From an uncultured Spirochaetales bacterium (GTDB lineage: Bacteria > Spirochaetota > Spirochaetia > Sphaerochaetales > Sphaerochaetaceae), in the NCBI GenBank assembly GCA_949293335.1, contig CASFDA010000013.1, positions 186,001 to 250,000 on the forward strand: 64,000 bases of DNA. Direction: 5' to 3'. The translations under genes and the position numbers were made by a program. Shown here one piece after another: positions 17,219 to 26,595 of this stretch (the first letter of the stretch is position 1; each line of letters starts with the position of its first letter). The notes beneath the pieces are model-generated. The model was not told where the DNA came from. It did no database searches and saw nothing but the letters and a program-made list of their open reading frames with translations.

Positions 17219-17995
17219 ATGGAATACATTGTTCTGGCTAGCGGCAGTTCAGGAAATTCATATTGCTTTACAGATGGGGAGACGACTTTTCTGATTGATG
17301 CGGGAATAAGTCTGACTCAGCTTAAGAAGCGTATGGATACCTATTACCTGAGGCCGGAAGATGTCGATGCGATCTTTCTCACCCATTTGCATCCTGACCA
17401 TGTCAAAGGAGTTGGGGCATTCCAGCGGAAATATCCGGATGTGACGGTATATTTATCGTCTGTCGCACTCTCCGCCTCTGGCGATATCATAAAGCGTATG
17501 CGCCTTGAGGATCTTGTCCCTTTCAATTTTGGCGATGTCCTCTCTGTCGGTGGTTTTGAAATCACTCCTTTCCGGACCATGCACGACAGCCCGGGTTCTG
17601 CTGGCTATCAGATACTTCATAACGGCAAGAAGCTTTTCCTGATGACTGATACAGGGATAATAACCGAGGATGCGAATTCTTTTGCAGATTGTGCTGATGT
17701 CTATTTCATCGAAGCGAACTACGACGCTGAGATGCTGGAGAACGGACCTTATCAGAAATGGCTCAAGAAGCGTATCTCCGGACCTTATGGACATTTGTCG
17801 AATAGTGATGCGGTCTCTTTTGCGAAAAAGTATGCGAAAAGAGGGGCAAGCTGCATATTCGTGCATCTGTCGGAGAATAACAATACTGTCGAATTAGTTG
17901 AGAAACTTATGCATAGAGAAATACAGAGCGGGATCTTCCTTTATGCCATAGAGAGGGGAGATTCTTTCAAAGGGGAATTGGATGACCAGGAATAA
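17219..17995 (+). CDS. MBL-fold hydrolase, WalJ/YycJ type
   Basis: Metallo-beta-lactamase superfamily member of 258 aa. The opening VLASGSSGNSYCF is diagnostic of the YycJ/WalJ group, and THLHPDH (His56, His58, Asp60, His61) is the metal site. Family members are linked to DNA repair or cell-wall homeostasis as 5'-exonuclease-like enzymes. The next gene starts inside its last 14 bases, so the two are coupled although their functions differ. Confidence 0.88.
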   Translation: MEYIVLASGSSGNSYCFTDGETTFLIDAGISLTQLKKRMDTYYLRPEDVDAIFLTHLHPDHVKGVGAFQRKYPDVTVYLSSVALSASGDIIKRMRLEDLVPFNFGDVLSVGGFEITPFRTMHDSPGSAGYQILHNGKKLFLMTDTGIITEDANSFADCADVYFIEANYDAEMLENGPYQKWLKKRISGPYGHLSNSDAVSFAKKYAKRGASCIFVHLSENNNTVELVEKLMHREIQSGIFLYAIERGDSFKGELDDQE

Positions 17996-19769
17996 AAAGA
18001 AGGAAAAAGAGATTGTGATAAGCAAGAAAGTATGCCGGAAAGTAAAGAGGAAAGATGGACTGAAGATGAAGTTCATGACCGAATATACTTTCAGGAATTT
18101 CTATGAGGTAATAAATTCGCGATATGCGAAGAGAACAATGTACAGTGTTTTCAGGGAAGAGGGGAGCCAGCTTACATATTCGCTTTTCTTCCACTATGTG
18201 AAAGCTGTCGGAAGCTATCTTATGTCACTGGGCCTCAAGAAGGGTGACAAGGTCGCCATCATTGGCGAGTCTGCACCGCAGTGGATGGTGATGTATGTTG
18301 CACTCACCGGTTTTGGTGCTGTTGCTGTTCCTATACTTCCAGACTTTTCAGAACGCGAGATCAACGCGATCCTGAAGCATGCGGAAGTAAGTGGGGTTGC
18401 GGTGAATTCGAAACAGTACCAGAAGGTCAGGGCGAGTGCAGAGGAGCTATCTTTCCTTCTTTTCCGTCTTGATGATCTTGTGCATATCCCGGCTGAACTT
18501 GGTGTTCCAGATAGCGATAGGTTCATCTCCTCTCCAGGTGTTCCGATGAAAGAGCAGAAGGTTAACCAGAAGCTGCTTGATTCCTCCAGGCCGGAAGAAA
18601 GTGATGTCGCATCGATAATCTATACATCAGGAACTACAGGAAACAGCAAGGCAGTCGTGCTCTCCCATATGAATCTCCTGAGATGTGCAGATCTCAATAC
18701 AGACCACTATGTCAGACTGAAGGCTGGGGATAAGGTCCTCTCAATTCTTCCGATGAGCCATGTGTATGAGTTTACAATCGGCCAGCTCCTCGTACTACTG
18801 CAGGGAATGGAAGTTGTTTTTCTTGGAAAGCCGCCAGCTGTGTCCATCCTGATGCCTGCCCTTGCAGAAGTAAGGCCTCATGTCATGCTCTCTGTTCCTC
18901 TTCTGATGGAGAAGGTATATCGTTCGGCCGTTGCACCCCTTCTTCAAGGGAATGGAAGGCTAGCCCGTCTTTCCCGCAAACCTTTGATAGGTTCAATTGT
19001 CTACCGTCTCATTGGAAACAAGATAAAAAGTACTTTTGGAGGAAGGCTCAAGTTCTTTGGAATCGGCGGCGCACCGCTTGATCCCGAAGTGGATGAGTTT
19101 CTCTACAGATCAGCATTTCCATATGCAATCGGATATGGCCTTACGGAGACAAGTCCTCTCATCGCAGGCTGCAAGCCGAAGAAGAGAGATCACAGGGTTG
19201 CCTATATCGGACATGTGGTCAGTGATGATGATGTCATTCTCCTCGACAAGAACGACGAGGGAGTAGGGGAAATTGCGGTAAAGGGACCAAATGTGATGCA
19301 GGGTTATTACAAGAATGATGAACTGAACAAGGAAGCGTTCACATCTGACGGATATTTCCGTACTGGAGACCTTGGTGCGTTTGATTCCTCCGGACGCCTG
19401 GCTATCAAGGGAAGGGTAAAGACAATGATATTGGGTCCTGCAGGGGAAAACATATATCCTGAATCGATTGAAAATATAATAAACAGCAAGGAGTATGTGA
19501 CAGAGTCACTGGTCGTTCCTGAGGATGGGGGGCTTCTTGCTCTTATACGAATAGACATCGAGCTGATGAGCAAGAATCTGAAGATCAGCATAGACGAAGC
19601 GAAGAAGGAAGCTGTCAAGTACATCTCTTCTATGAGGAAGGACGTGAACAGCCAGCTCTCCTCTTATTCAAAGATAAATAATGCAGAACTTCAGGAGGAA
19701 CCGTTTGACAGGACTCCGACACAGAAGATCAAGAGGTTCCTGTATCCCAAGAAGAAAAAGAAAGAATGA
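17982..19769 (+). CDS. long-chain acyl-CoA synthetase (AMP-forming)
   Basis: Activates fatty acids to acyl-CoA through an acyl-adenylate; 595 aa. IIYTSGTTGNSKAVV is the AMP-binding P-loop, YGLTETSP the second core motif, and YFRTGDLGAFDSSGRLAIKGR the hinge region. A basic N-terminal 28-residue stretch precedes the conserved domain. AAGGGG six bases before ATG 17982 supports this start, though ATG 18066 is possible. Spirochaetes that scavenge host fatty acids often carry several such enzymes. Confidence 0.88.
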   Translation: MTRNKKKEKEIVISKKVCRKVKRKDGLKMKFMTEYTFRNFYEVINSRYAKRTMYSVFREEGSQLTYSLFFHYVKAVGSYLMSLGLKKGDKVAIIGESAPQWMVMYVALTGFGAVAVPILPDFSEREINAILKHAEVSGVAVNSKQYQKVRASAEELSFLLFRLDDLVHIPAELGVPDSDRFISSPGVPMKEQKVNQKLLDSSRPEESDVASIIYTSGTTGNSKAVVLSHMNLLRCADLNTDHYVRLKAGDKVLSILPMSHVYEFTIGQLLVLLQGMEVVFLGKPPAVSILMPALAEVRPHVMLSVPLLMEKVYRSAVAPLLQGNGRLARLSRKPLIGSIVYRLIGNKIKSTFGGRLKFFGIGGAPLDPEVDEFLYRSAFPYAIGYGLTETSPLIAGCKPKKRDHRVAYIGHVVSDDDVILLDKNDEGVGEIAVKGPNVMQGYYKNDELNKEAFTSDGYFRTGDLGAFDSSGRLAIKGRVKTMILGPAGENIYPESIENIINSKEYVTESLVVPEDGGLLALIRIDIELMSKNLKISIDEAKKEAVKYISSMRKDVNSQLSSYSKINNAELQEEPFDRTPTQKIKRFLYPKKKKKE

Positions 19770-19779
19770 TATGGAAATT

Positions 19780-19810
19780 AGGGCGCGGTTCACTTCACCT
19801 CGCCCTTTTT
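19780..19810 (+). terminator. terminator of the acyl-CoA synthetase gene
   Basis: AGGGCG (19780-19785) and CGCCCT (19801-19806) form the base of a stem extended by GGT/ACC, followed by T5. Confidence 0.85.
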
Positions 19811-19823
19811 AATGCCATATAAT
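19794..19823 (+). promoter_or_regulatory. promoter of the DAHP synthase gene
   Basis: A perfect -10 TATAAT (19818-19823) with a weak -35 TTCACC (19794-19799) at 18 bases. The -35 lies in the 3' arm of the upstream terminator. The expected transcription start (about 19830) is only a few bases from the ATG at 19833. Confidence 0.5.
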
Positions 19824-19832
19824 ACAGCCGCT

Positions 19833-20915
19833 ATGGATGAAGTTAAACGAAGCGGAGAGCGCATTACCGGTGTGGAATTGATGCCTAGCCCGGGATTTAT
19901 AAAGGAGAAATACCCGATAAGAGGGGAAATCAGGAACGAGATTGCTGGATACAGGGAAGAAATAGGGAAGATCCTCAAAGGAGAATCCGACAAGGTCCTT
20001 GCGATCGTCGGTCCTTGCAGCATCCATGATTACGATGCGGCAATTGAGTATGCAAAGAAGCTGAAGAGTCTTTCCGAAGAGCTTTCAGATACGTTCTTTA
20101 TCGTCATGAGGACATATTTTGAGAAGCCAAGGACCAGTACAGGTTGGAAAGGGTTCATCCTTGATCCAGATCTTGACGGAAGCTACAACATCCCGAAGGG
20201 TGTCGAGGTTGCCCGCCGGCTACTTCTGGAAATCTCTGAACTCCATATTCCTCTCGGATGCGAGGTCCTCGATCCGATCCTTCCTCAGTACATAGATGAG
20301 GTGATGAGCTGGTCAAGTATCGGAGCACGTACTACAGAAAGTCAGGTACACAGGAATATAGCGTCTGGGCTTTCAGTTCCTGTCGGGTTCAAGAATTCGA
20401 CCAGCGGGGATCTCAATGCTGCACTCAATGCGATCAGGAGCGCGAACTATCCTGCATCGTTCATCGGTGTGGATCATCAGGGAAGGAGCAGTGTGTTCCA
20501 TACAAGCGGAAATGAGTTTGCGCATCTGATAATGCGTGGTGGTGATGATGGCCCGAACTATTATGAGGATATAGTTGAGGATGCAGGTGAAGAGATGAAG
20601 GAGAGGGGACTTCTCAGTTCGATCGTCATCGATTGTTCTCACGCTAATTCAAAGAAGGACTACAGAAGACAGCGCAGGGTTCTTCGCAGCGTGATCGATC
20701 AGATCGCACTTGGAAGCAAATACGTGAAAGGTTTCATGCTAGAGTCGAATTTGTTTGAAGGAGCGCAGAAACTTGAATGCGGGAAGGAGAGCCTCAAGTA
20801 CGGGGTCTCAGTGACCGATGGCTGTATCGGATGGAAAGAGACAGAGAGGATCCTGCGTCATGCAAGGAATGTTCTCCTCTCTGCAAAGAATAAAGATCTG
20901 GAGGAGCTGTTTTGA
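19833..20915 (+). CDS. aroF: 3-deoxy-7-phosphoheptulonate synthase
   Basis: First enzyme of the shikimate pathway, joining phosphoenolpyruvate and erythrose 4-phosphate. It is of the class I AroF/G/H type, 360 aa. Family motifs are VGPCSIHD, MRTYFEKPRT, GWKGFI, GARTTESQ and KNSTSGDLN. An ATG at 19812 lies ahead of the likely transcription start, so the Met at 19833 is preferred; it matches the N-terminal length of enteric AroF. If the promoter call is right the mRNA is almost leaderless. The next gene overlaps its stop. Confidence 0.93.
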   Translation: MDEVKRSGERITGVELMPSPGFIKEKYPIRGEIRNEIAGYREEIGKILKGESDKVLAIVGPCSIHDYDAAIEYAKKLKSLSEELSDTFFIVMRTYFEKPRTSTGWKGFILDPDLDGSYNIPKGVEVARRLLLEISELHIPLGCEVLDPILPQYIDEVMSWSSIGARTTESQVHRNIASGLSVPVGFKNSTSGDLNAALNAIRSANYPASFIGVDHQGRSSVFHTSGNEFAHLIMRGGDDGPNYYEDIVEDAGEEMKERGLLSSIVIDCSHANSKKDYRRQRRVLRSVIDQIALGSKYVKGFMLESNLFEGAQKLECGKESLKYGVSVTDGCIGWKETERILRHARNVLLSAKNKDLEELF

Positions 20916-21484
20916 AAAAGATATTTGTATTTCTGGCAGATGGTTTTGAAGAAGGAGAAGCCGTATTGCCGCTTGATATAATGAGAAGAGCAGGAATTGA
21001 TGCTGTGACAGTTTCCATAAATGAAAGTAGGACTGTTACGTCAAGTCACGGTCTCGTGGTCATGGCGGATGAAACGATCTCTTCTGTTGATGCATCAGAG
21101 TGTGATGGTGTTTTTCTTCCAGGGGGAATGCCCGGAGCGCTGAATCTTTCCCAGTCGTGGCCCCTTAATGAGCTTATAATCAAGTGCAATGCAGAGGGAA
21201 AACTGATCAGCGCGATCTGTGCTTCCCCTTCTGTTGTTCTGGCAAATCTCGGAATTTTGGATGGAAGGGATGCAACTTGTTATCCGGGGTGCGAGAAATA
21301 CTCGCCAAAGAAGGATTTCCTTGATGTCGGAGTTGCGATGGATGGGAACATAATCACTGGAATGTCGGTAGGTTATGCCATGGATTTTGCTCTTTCCGTT
21401 GTCTGTTTCTTGGAAGGACATGAAAAGGCCGATGAAGTGTACAAGGCAATTGTTCCAGGTGGGGAAGAAGAGGAGGAAGAGTAA
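20912..21484 (+). CDS. DJ-1/PfpI family protein
   Basis: YajL/ThiJ-like protein of 190 aa. The nucleophile elbow SAICASPSVVL holds the reactive cysteine (Cys103), with the conserved acidic partner in GFEEGEA (Glu16). Such proteins act as deglycases/chaperones or small hydrolases under stress. Translation starts at TTG, whose bases overlap the aroF stop (TTGA), with GGAGGAG upstream; no ATG is available near. The C terminus ends in an acidic EEEEEE tail. Confidence 0.85.
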   Translation: MKKIFVFLADGFEEGEAVLPLDIMRRAGIDAVTVSINESRTVTSSHGLVVMADETISSVDASECDGVFLPGGMPGALNLSQSWPLNELIIKCNAEGKLISAICASPSVVLANLGILDGRDATCYPGCEKYSPKKDFLDVGVAMDGNIITGMSVGYAMDFALSVVCFLEGHEKADEVYKAIVPGGEEEEEE

Positions 21485-21490
21485 AAGAAA

Positions 21491-21514
21491 AAGCACCTGT
21501 GTGGTGCTTTTTTT
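21491..21514. terminator. bidirectional terminator
   Basis: AAGCACC (21491-21497) and GGTGCTT (21503-21509) with T7 on the plus strand and a T-rich run on the minus strand. It serves the DJ-1 gene and the convergent mscL. Confidence 0.9.
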
Positions 21515-21954
21515 CATTTCTTTTCCTTGAGGATGTCCCTTATCTCTTCAAGGAGAATCTCCTCATTGCTCTTCTTCGGAGGTTCTGGGCTGGCAGCTGC
21601 CATTTCTTCTTCTTTCTGCCTGTCGATGCTTTCTCTGAGCTTGTTGAATGCTTTTACGACAATGAAGATCACGAAGGAGATGATCAGAAAGTTGACTACT
21701 GCGTTGATGAACATTCCATATCTGATTGCAACTTCTTCTGTAGTATCTGTCGCTGCCTTGAGAACGAGCTGCATTGAGGAAAAGTCCACGCCTCCGAGCA
21801 ATAAACCAACACAGGGCATTATCACGTCGTTGACCAGGCTTGTGGTGATTGCACCAAACGCTCCGCCAATTACGACACCTACTGCAAGATCCACGACAGA
21901 GCCGCGGGTAATGAATTTCTTGAATTCCTGAAAAAATCCGTTTTCTTTTGACAT
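21514..21954 (-). CDS. mscL: large-conductance mechanosensitive channel
   Basis: Osmotic emergency valve of the inner membrane, 146 aa. FFQEFKKFITRGSVVDLAVG with VVIGGAFG is the amphipathic N terminus and pore helix, and a second membrane helix lies near residues 78-100 (NAVVNFLIISFVIFIVV). The C-terminal helix NEEILLEEIRDILKEKK forms the cytoplasmic bundle; between them is an acidic/proline linker. ATG 21954 is the start of the conserved protein; the frame is open further upstream without family character. Confidence 0.95.
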   Translation of the reverse strand: MSKENGFFQEFKKFITRGSVVDLAVGVVIGGAFGAITTSLVNDVIMPCVGLLLGGVDFSSMQLVLKAATDTTEEVAIRYGMFINAVVNFLIISFVIFIVVKAFNKLRESIDRQKEEEMAAASPEPPKKSNEEILLEEIRDILKEKK

Positions 21955-22010
21955 GAAGCTGATGCTATTTGTTTTGAATATTTTTTTCAATATCAGCAAT
22001 GAATATGCAA

Positions 22011-22039
22011 TTGATGAAAAAGTAAAAAAACTGTTAGAT
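22011..22039 (+). promoter_or_regulatory. possible asnA promoter
   Basis: TTGATG (22011-22016) and TTAGAT (22034-22039), spacing 17, about 20 bases ahead of asnA. Confidence 0.4.
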
Positions 22040-22061
22040 TTTTCCCGATGGAGAAATGAAA

Positions 22062-23090
22062 ATGTCGATAATTGAAGGCTATAAATCGGTTCTAGATCCG
22101 CACGATACTGAAAAGGCAATAAAGAAAGCAAAGGATACGTTCGAAAAAGAACTATCAGGCGCTCTCAGGCTGAGCCGGCTCACGAGTCCTCTCTTTGTCC
22201 CGGCAGGAAGCGGGATAAATGATGATCTCAACGGGGTGGAGAAGCCTGTCTCGTTTTCTGTAAAGGCCCTTGGCGGAAAGAGGATGGAGATCGTGCAGTC
22301 CCTTGCAAAATGGAAGAGGATGGCACTCGCCGATTATAGCGTTCCCGTCGGAAGGGGAATATATACAGATATGAACGCTCTCCGTCCGGACGATATTGTT
22401 GATGAAATACATTCAATCTACGTCGATCAATGGGACTGGGAAAAGGTAATCGCAAGCGAGGAGAGGAATCTCGATTATCTGAAAAAGACAGTCAGGGAGA
22501 TCTTTGATGCGATCAAACGGACTGCATTTCTCCTTTCTGAAACATATCCTGCACTTGAAGACACTCTTCCCGATGAGATCACATTCATACATTCAGAGGA
22601 TCTCCTTGAAGAGTATCCTGATCTTTCCCCTGAAGAGAGGGAGAAGAGGGCGGCTAAAAAATATGGCGCCATATTCGTCATCGGGATCGGTGCAAAATTG
22701 AAGGACGGGAGAGAGCATTCCATGAGAGCTCCTGACTATGATGACTGGTCAACGGAGACTGGGAATGGTCACAAGGGGCTCAATGGCGACATCATTGTCT
22801 GGGACACCGTCAGGAAGGATAGCCTTGAGTTATCCAGCATGGGCATAAGAGTTGATCAGAGTGCGCTTTTGAAGCAGCTTGAGATAAAGAACCTTGAGGA
22901 GAGAAAAGAGCTTTACTGGCATAAGAGATTGCTTTCTGGAGCATTCCCGGAAACAATCGGAGGCGGAATAGGGCAGTCAAGGCTGTGCATGTTCCTTCTG
23001 CACAAGTGCCATATCGGAGAAGTTCAGGCCTCGTGCTGGAGCGAGGAAGAAAGGAAAAAGGCACAAGAAAACGGTGTGTTCTTGATCTGA
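22062..23090 (+). CDS. asnA: aspartate-ammonia ligase
   Basis: ATP-dependent, ammonia-using asparagine synthetase, 342 aa and related to class II synthetases. Family stretches include QSLAKWKRMALADY, DQWDWEKVI and GGGIGQSRLCMFLL near the C terminus. GGAG is 8 bases from ATG 22062 but only 2 from ATG 22056, so the former is chosen. A TGCCTG/CAGGCA hairpin (23095-23114) follows the stop without a T-run. Confidence 0.95.
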   Translation: MSIIEGYKSVLDPHDTEKAIKKAKDTFEKELSGALRLSRLTSPLFVPAGSGINDDLNGVEKPVSFSVKALGGKRMEIVQSLAKWKRMALADYSVPVGRGIYTDMNALRPDDIVDEIHSIYVDQWDWEKVIASEERNLDYLKKTVREIFDAIKRTAFLLSETYPALEDTLPDEITFIHSEDLLEEYPDLSPEEREKRAAKKYGAIFVIGIGAKLKDGREHSMRAPDYDDWSTETGNGHKGLNGDIIVWDTVRKDSLELSSMGIRVDQSALLKQLEIKNLEERKELYWHKRLLSGAFPETIGGGIGQSRLCMFLLHKCHIGEVQASCWSEEERKKAQENGVFLI

Positions 23091-23114
23091 TTCTTGCCTG
23101 ATTATTTTCAGGCA

Positions 23115-23436
23115 GAAAGATGTTTGTCGCCTGTACTATTGCATGTGGTTGGACAGTAAGGCAAATTTCTTTTTCACGGGCTTGATGATCAAAAATCCTT
23201 CGCATCGTTTGGTGCGGAGGACAGTGGTTATCAGCCTGTTTTCCATTATAAACATTTCATGCTTTTCTCCCTTTCTTTAGGATTTCATATTTTCTTTTTG
23301 GAATTTCTGCTCATTCTTAGCTATCCGCTACTTTAGATATTTTAGTAAGTTTCTTGCGTGATGCTACACATGAAATTAGGCTGGAATTAAAGGTTGTATT
23401 TTTCTATTTCTGCTCTTTCAGTAACATTTTTCTTGA
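23115..23436. other. gene-free stretch before the chimeric locus
   Basis: AT-rich sequence between asnA and the permease fragment. I see no reading frame of interest, RNA gene or convincing promoter. Some of it may be decayed coding DNA of the lost permease gene, but no frame reads recognisably. Confidence 0.4.
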
Positions 23437-23610
23437 CGGTCCAGAATAAGGAAGATGAAAAAAGGCTACGAAGTAGAGCCCGTCGGATTGATGATAGCAA
23501 AGATGATCCTGATTTCTGCTGTAGTCCTGTATATTTCCTATCTTCTTGGAAGAGACAAGTGTATCCCTATTGTCGTTGTTCTTCTTGCTGTTGTCATTTT
23601 CTGTTATAAA
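23437..23610 (+). pseudogene. fragment of a XylH/GguB-like sugar ABC permease
   Basis: About 58 codons reading RSRIRKMKKGYEVEP, then a hydrophobic segment (GLMIAKMILISAVVLYISYL) and DKCIPIVVVLLAVVIFCYK. This resembles the interior of monosaccharide permeases (XylH/GguB), just before the segment that normally continues into FGRRIYAIGGN. A stop codon (TGA, 23434) lies directly upstream in frame and the similarity ends abruptly near 23610, where transposase-derived sequence begins. Judged to be a remnant, not a functional gene. Assignment is by memory of the family and should be tested by search. Confidence 0.5.
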
Positions 23611-24942
23611 ATCTGCCGCAAAACCCATAACCTTGTCTGTGGGATGCAAGGCAGATGTGCTATGATATCAATGATGGCAAGCGAAGCCTCTCCAATGGCA
23701 GGAAACAGCATTACAGATAAGGCATATCAGGAGACTGGGGATTGTCCTATGCCTCCTGTGCATATACCCTGCCGTCCCAATCCCGGACCATCGGCGGAGA
23801 CAGCCATGCAGGGCCGGTACCCGCGTGATATACCCTTCAGCCAGAAGCTCGGCGTATGCAGCAGAGAGTACCTGATAGGGCGAAAGCAGCATACCCTGTG
23901 CGTGAAGCTCAGGAAGGATGATGATTTCTCCTTCCTCAATGTCCGCATCGATATCTGCGGAGCGATATGGAACACAGGCTGCACCCTCATGCGGGAATAC
24001 TACAAGAATACAGGGAAGACAATGTCGAAGGGCATGCTGTACGGACAACTCGGCCAGATGCGGAAGCATACGCCGTCCTGGAGCCTTGTATACTCCCAGG
24101 TCCTCCAGCAGATAGCGGACAGGATACTTGCCGCATATGAGCTGTTCTTCACGAACGCAAAGAAGAAGAGGAACGGGGCTAAGCTGAAGTGCTCCCCTCC
24201 GAAGTGCCATAAGGTGAGGAAGCAGAGATCGATGACGTTCAAGCAGTACGGCAAGGGCTTCTCTTTCACAGGGCCGGGAGAGGTGAGGATACAGGGAAAG
24301 AAATTCAGGTACTACGATTCATATGGCGGGCAGCTGGAGCAGGTTGCGGTCCACACGATGACAGTCAAGAGGAACAGCCTCGGCGAGATATTCCTATACA
24401 TCACATACTCTGCAGACACCAAGGGTGAAAGCTGGGAAGGCAGGGCAGATGTGGGGATGGATTTCGGGCTGAAGCGGTCCCTGACGCTGTCTGACGGGAC
24501 AGTCATCAGGCATCCGGAGTTCTGCAAGCAGTATGCGAAGGATATAAGGAAGCTTAGCAGAGCGCTATCAAGGAAGCAGGGAGGCAAAAAAGGGGAAGCA
24601 TGGTCAGGAGGCTACAGGAAAGCCCTTGGGGACCTTGCCCGGCTGCATCTGAAGATAGCGAACCAGCGGCGTGACTGGTTCTACAAGCTTGCCTGGGAGC
24701 TATGCAAGAAGTATTACAATATTCCATATAGGAGAATTGCTGTTGTAGAGAGCCTCGATAGTGATGAGACGTCGTATGAGAGAACATTGAGGGAACTTGG
24801 AGAACACCCTGAAATAAACTGTATCTTCATAGTCGCTGCAGGTGTTGAGGGTTGTCTGCGTGCTGTAAAAGAGAAGAAAGCAAAGGAAAATGGTGTCTAC
24901 GTCATGAGTTTTGACGATATAGATGCCACAAAAAACTTATAA
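23455..24942 (+). pseudogene. tnpB: chimeric frame with truncated TnpB (IS200/IS605-type)
   Basis: A 495-codon open frame in three parts. Codons 1-55 are permease remnant. Codons about 150-415 are a TnpB-like RNA-guided nuclease/transposase: the N-terminal region with SQVLQQIADRILAAYELFF, the RuvC-I strand VGMDFGLKRSLTLSDG with the catalytic Asp, and LARLHLKIANQRRDWFYKLA before the expected RuvC-II. The RuvC-II glutamate, the zinc ribbon and RuvC-III are missing. From NIPYRRIAVVES on, the frame continues into a LacI-type sensor domain. No TnpA, clear element ends or target duplication is seen. The nuclease part cannot be active. Confidence 0.7.
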
Positions 24943-25097
24943 GAGAGGGAGCAATAGAAAACACGATCTGTCAGGAGCCATTCAGGCAAGGGTACAGATC
25001 TCTTTCTGATTTGATACAGTACATCATAGACAACGAGATAGGGATAAATGACTACATTACAAACAACATCATAAAGATAAAGGAGAATATCGATTAA
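24714..25097 (+). pseudogene. C-terminal remnant of a LacI-family regulator
   Basis: The sequence reads IAVVESLDSDETSYERTL, then IFIVAAGVEGCLRAV and VYVMSFDDIDAT, the end of a LacI/periplasmic-binding-type sensor domain. At an A6 tract (24930-24935) the frame breaks. Adding one A lets it continue as LIREGAIENTICQEPFRQGY to a stop at 25095-25097, which is the expected family C terminus. The DNA-binding half is absent. It sits 12 bases upstream of the sugar kinase gene, so it was probably that operon's regulator before the TnpB-associated rearrangement. Confidence 0.75.
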
Positions 25098-25109
25098 AAG
25101 GAGGTTGAT

Positions 25110-26594
25110 GTGAGTCTGTATTTAGGTGTTGATCTTGGAACTTCTGCTGTGAAAGTCATCTTGGTATCAGGTGATGGCAGGGTATTGAATACAGTTATAA
25201 ATGAGTATGATCTCCACTTTCCTCATCCAGGCTGGGCAGAAGAAAACCCGGATGACTGGTGGAATATGACAAAAGATGGGATCAGACAGGTAATCCAAGG
25301 TTTTGACAGCAATGATATCAAGGGTCTTGCAGTTGCTGGACAGATGCATGGTTTGGTCACTCTTGATGAAAATGATAACGTGATCAGACCTGCTATCCTC
25401 TGGAACGATGGAAGATGCTATAAAGAAACTGATTACCTGAATAATGTGATAGGGAAGGAATTTCTTTCCAGACACTCTGCCAATATTGCATTTGCAGGAT
25501 TCACTCTTCCTAAAATTCTCTGGATGAGAAATAACGAGAAGGAAGCATTCGGCAGGATAAAGAAGATCATGCTCCCGAAAGATTATATAAACTACAAGCT
25601 TACGGGAGAGTTTACAACAGATTATTCTGATGCATCTGGCATGCTTCTTCTTGATGTCGGGAACAAGAAATGGTCTGATGAAATGATAGAAATAGCTGGC
25701 ATAGAAAAGAATATGCTGGCCTCTCTCCATGAAAGTTATGACGCAATTGGAAAGATAAAGAAAGAGATTGCAGAAGAATTGGGCTTGGGAGAGGATGTTC
25801 TCGTCGCTGCGGGGGCTGGGGACAATGCTGCAGCTGCAATAGGGACTGCTACTGTCGGGAATGGCAGATGCAATATAAGTCTTGGTACAAGCGGGACAAT
25901 GTTCATCTCTTCCAGTAGTTTCAACATTGATAAATACAATGCACTTCACAGCTTTGCTCACGCAGATGGAAACTACCATTTGATGGGATGCATGCTCTCT
26001 GCAGGTTCCGCCAGCAGGTGGTGGATGCTCGATATCCTTGGTACTCACGATTATCTGGCAGAGGAGTCGAGGATAAATGAAGAGAGGCTAGGGAAGAACA
26101 AGGTATTCTTTCTTCCGTACCTGATGGGGGAGCGCAGTCCGATAAATGACACTGATGCACGCGCGACATTTACAGGTATGAGCATGGATACCAGCAGAGC
26201 TGATTTGACTCAGAGTGTACTTGAGGGGGTTGCCTTTGCTTTCCGAGATAGTTTTGAAGTTGCCAAATCACTTGGCCTCGATATAAAGAAAAGCACTATA
26301 TGTGGTGGAGGCAGCAAGAGTTCGCTGTGGCGGAAGATCATAGCCAATGTACTTGGAATTCCGCTTGAGATTCTTGAGACCGAGCAAGGACCGGGGTATG
26401 GAGCATGTATTCTTGCAATGGTTGCTGATGGCCTATATGAATCAGTGGAAGAAGCTTCCGGGCATCTGGTGAAAATCAAGAAAACGGAGTATCCCGATGC
26501 CGAACTTGTAAAAGCATATGACGAGAGGTATGCGGAGTTCAAAGAGATTTATCCGGCTATGAAGGAATTATTCAAGAAACTTGGAGGAAAATGA
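25110..26594 (+). CDS. xylB: xylulokinase-type FGGY sugar kinase
   Basis: Phosphorylates a ketopentose, most like D-xylulose kinase; 494 aa. LGVDLGTSAVKVI is the N-terminal ATPase strand, GQMHGLV and ILWNDGR are xylulokinase signatures, GAGDNAAAAIGTA has the catalytic Asp and CGGGSKSSLWRKI the C-terminal FGGY motif. Translation starts at GTG 25110, five bases after AAGGAGG; the ATG at 25108 is out of frame. First of three genes with the DUF4867 protein and an isomerase. Which sugar is used is uncertain given those partners. Confidence 0.88.
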   Translation: MSLYLGVDLGTSAVKVILVSGDGRVLNTVINEYDLHFPHPGWAEENPDDWWNMTKDGIRQVIQGFDSNDIKGLAVAGQMHGLVTLDENDNVIRPAILWNDGRCYKETDYLNNVIGKEFLSRHSANIAFAGFTLPKILWMRNNEKEAFGRIKKIMLPKDYINYKLTGEFTTDYSDASGMLLLDVGNKKWSDEMIEIAGIEKNMLASLHESYDAIGKIKKEIAEELGLGEDVLVAAGAGDNAAAAIGTATVGNGRCNISLGTSGTMFISSSSFNIDKYNALHSFAHADGNYHLMGCMLSAGSASRWWMLDILGTHDYLAEESRINEERLGKNKVFFLPYLMGERSPINDTDARATFTGMSMDTSRADLTQSVLEGVAFAFRDSFEVAKSLGLDIKKSTICGGGSKSSLWRKIIANVLGIPLEILETEQGPGYGACILAMVADGLYESVEEASGHLVKIKKTEYPDAELVKAYDERYAEFKEIYPAMKELFKKLGGK

Positions 26595-26595
26595 G

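Noticed and set aside
23455-24942. Functional TnpB transposase
   Set aside because: The C-terminal catalytic and zinc-ribbon parts are replaced by LacI-derived sequence, so it cannot be an active RNA-guided nuclease.
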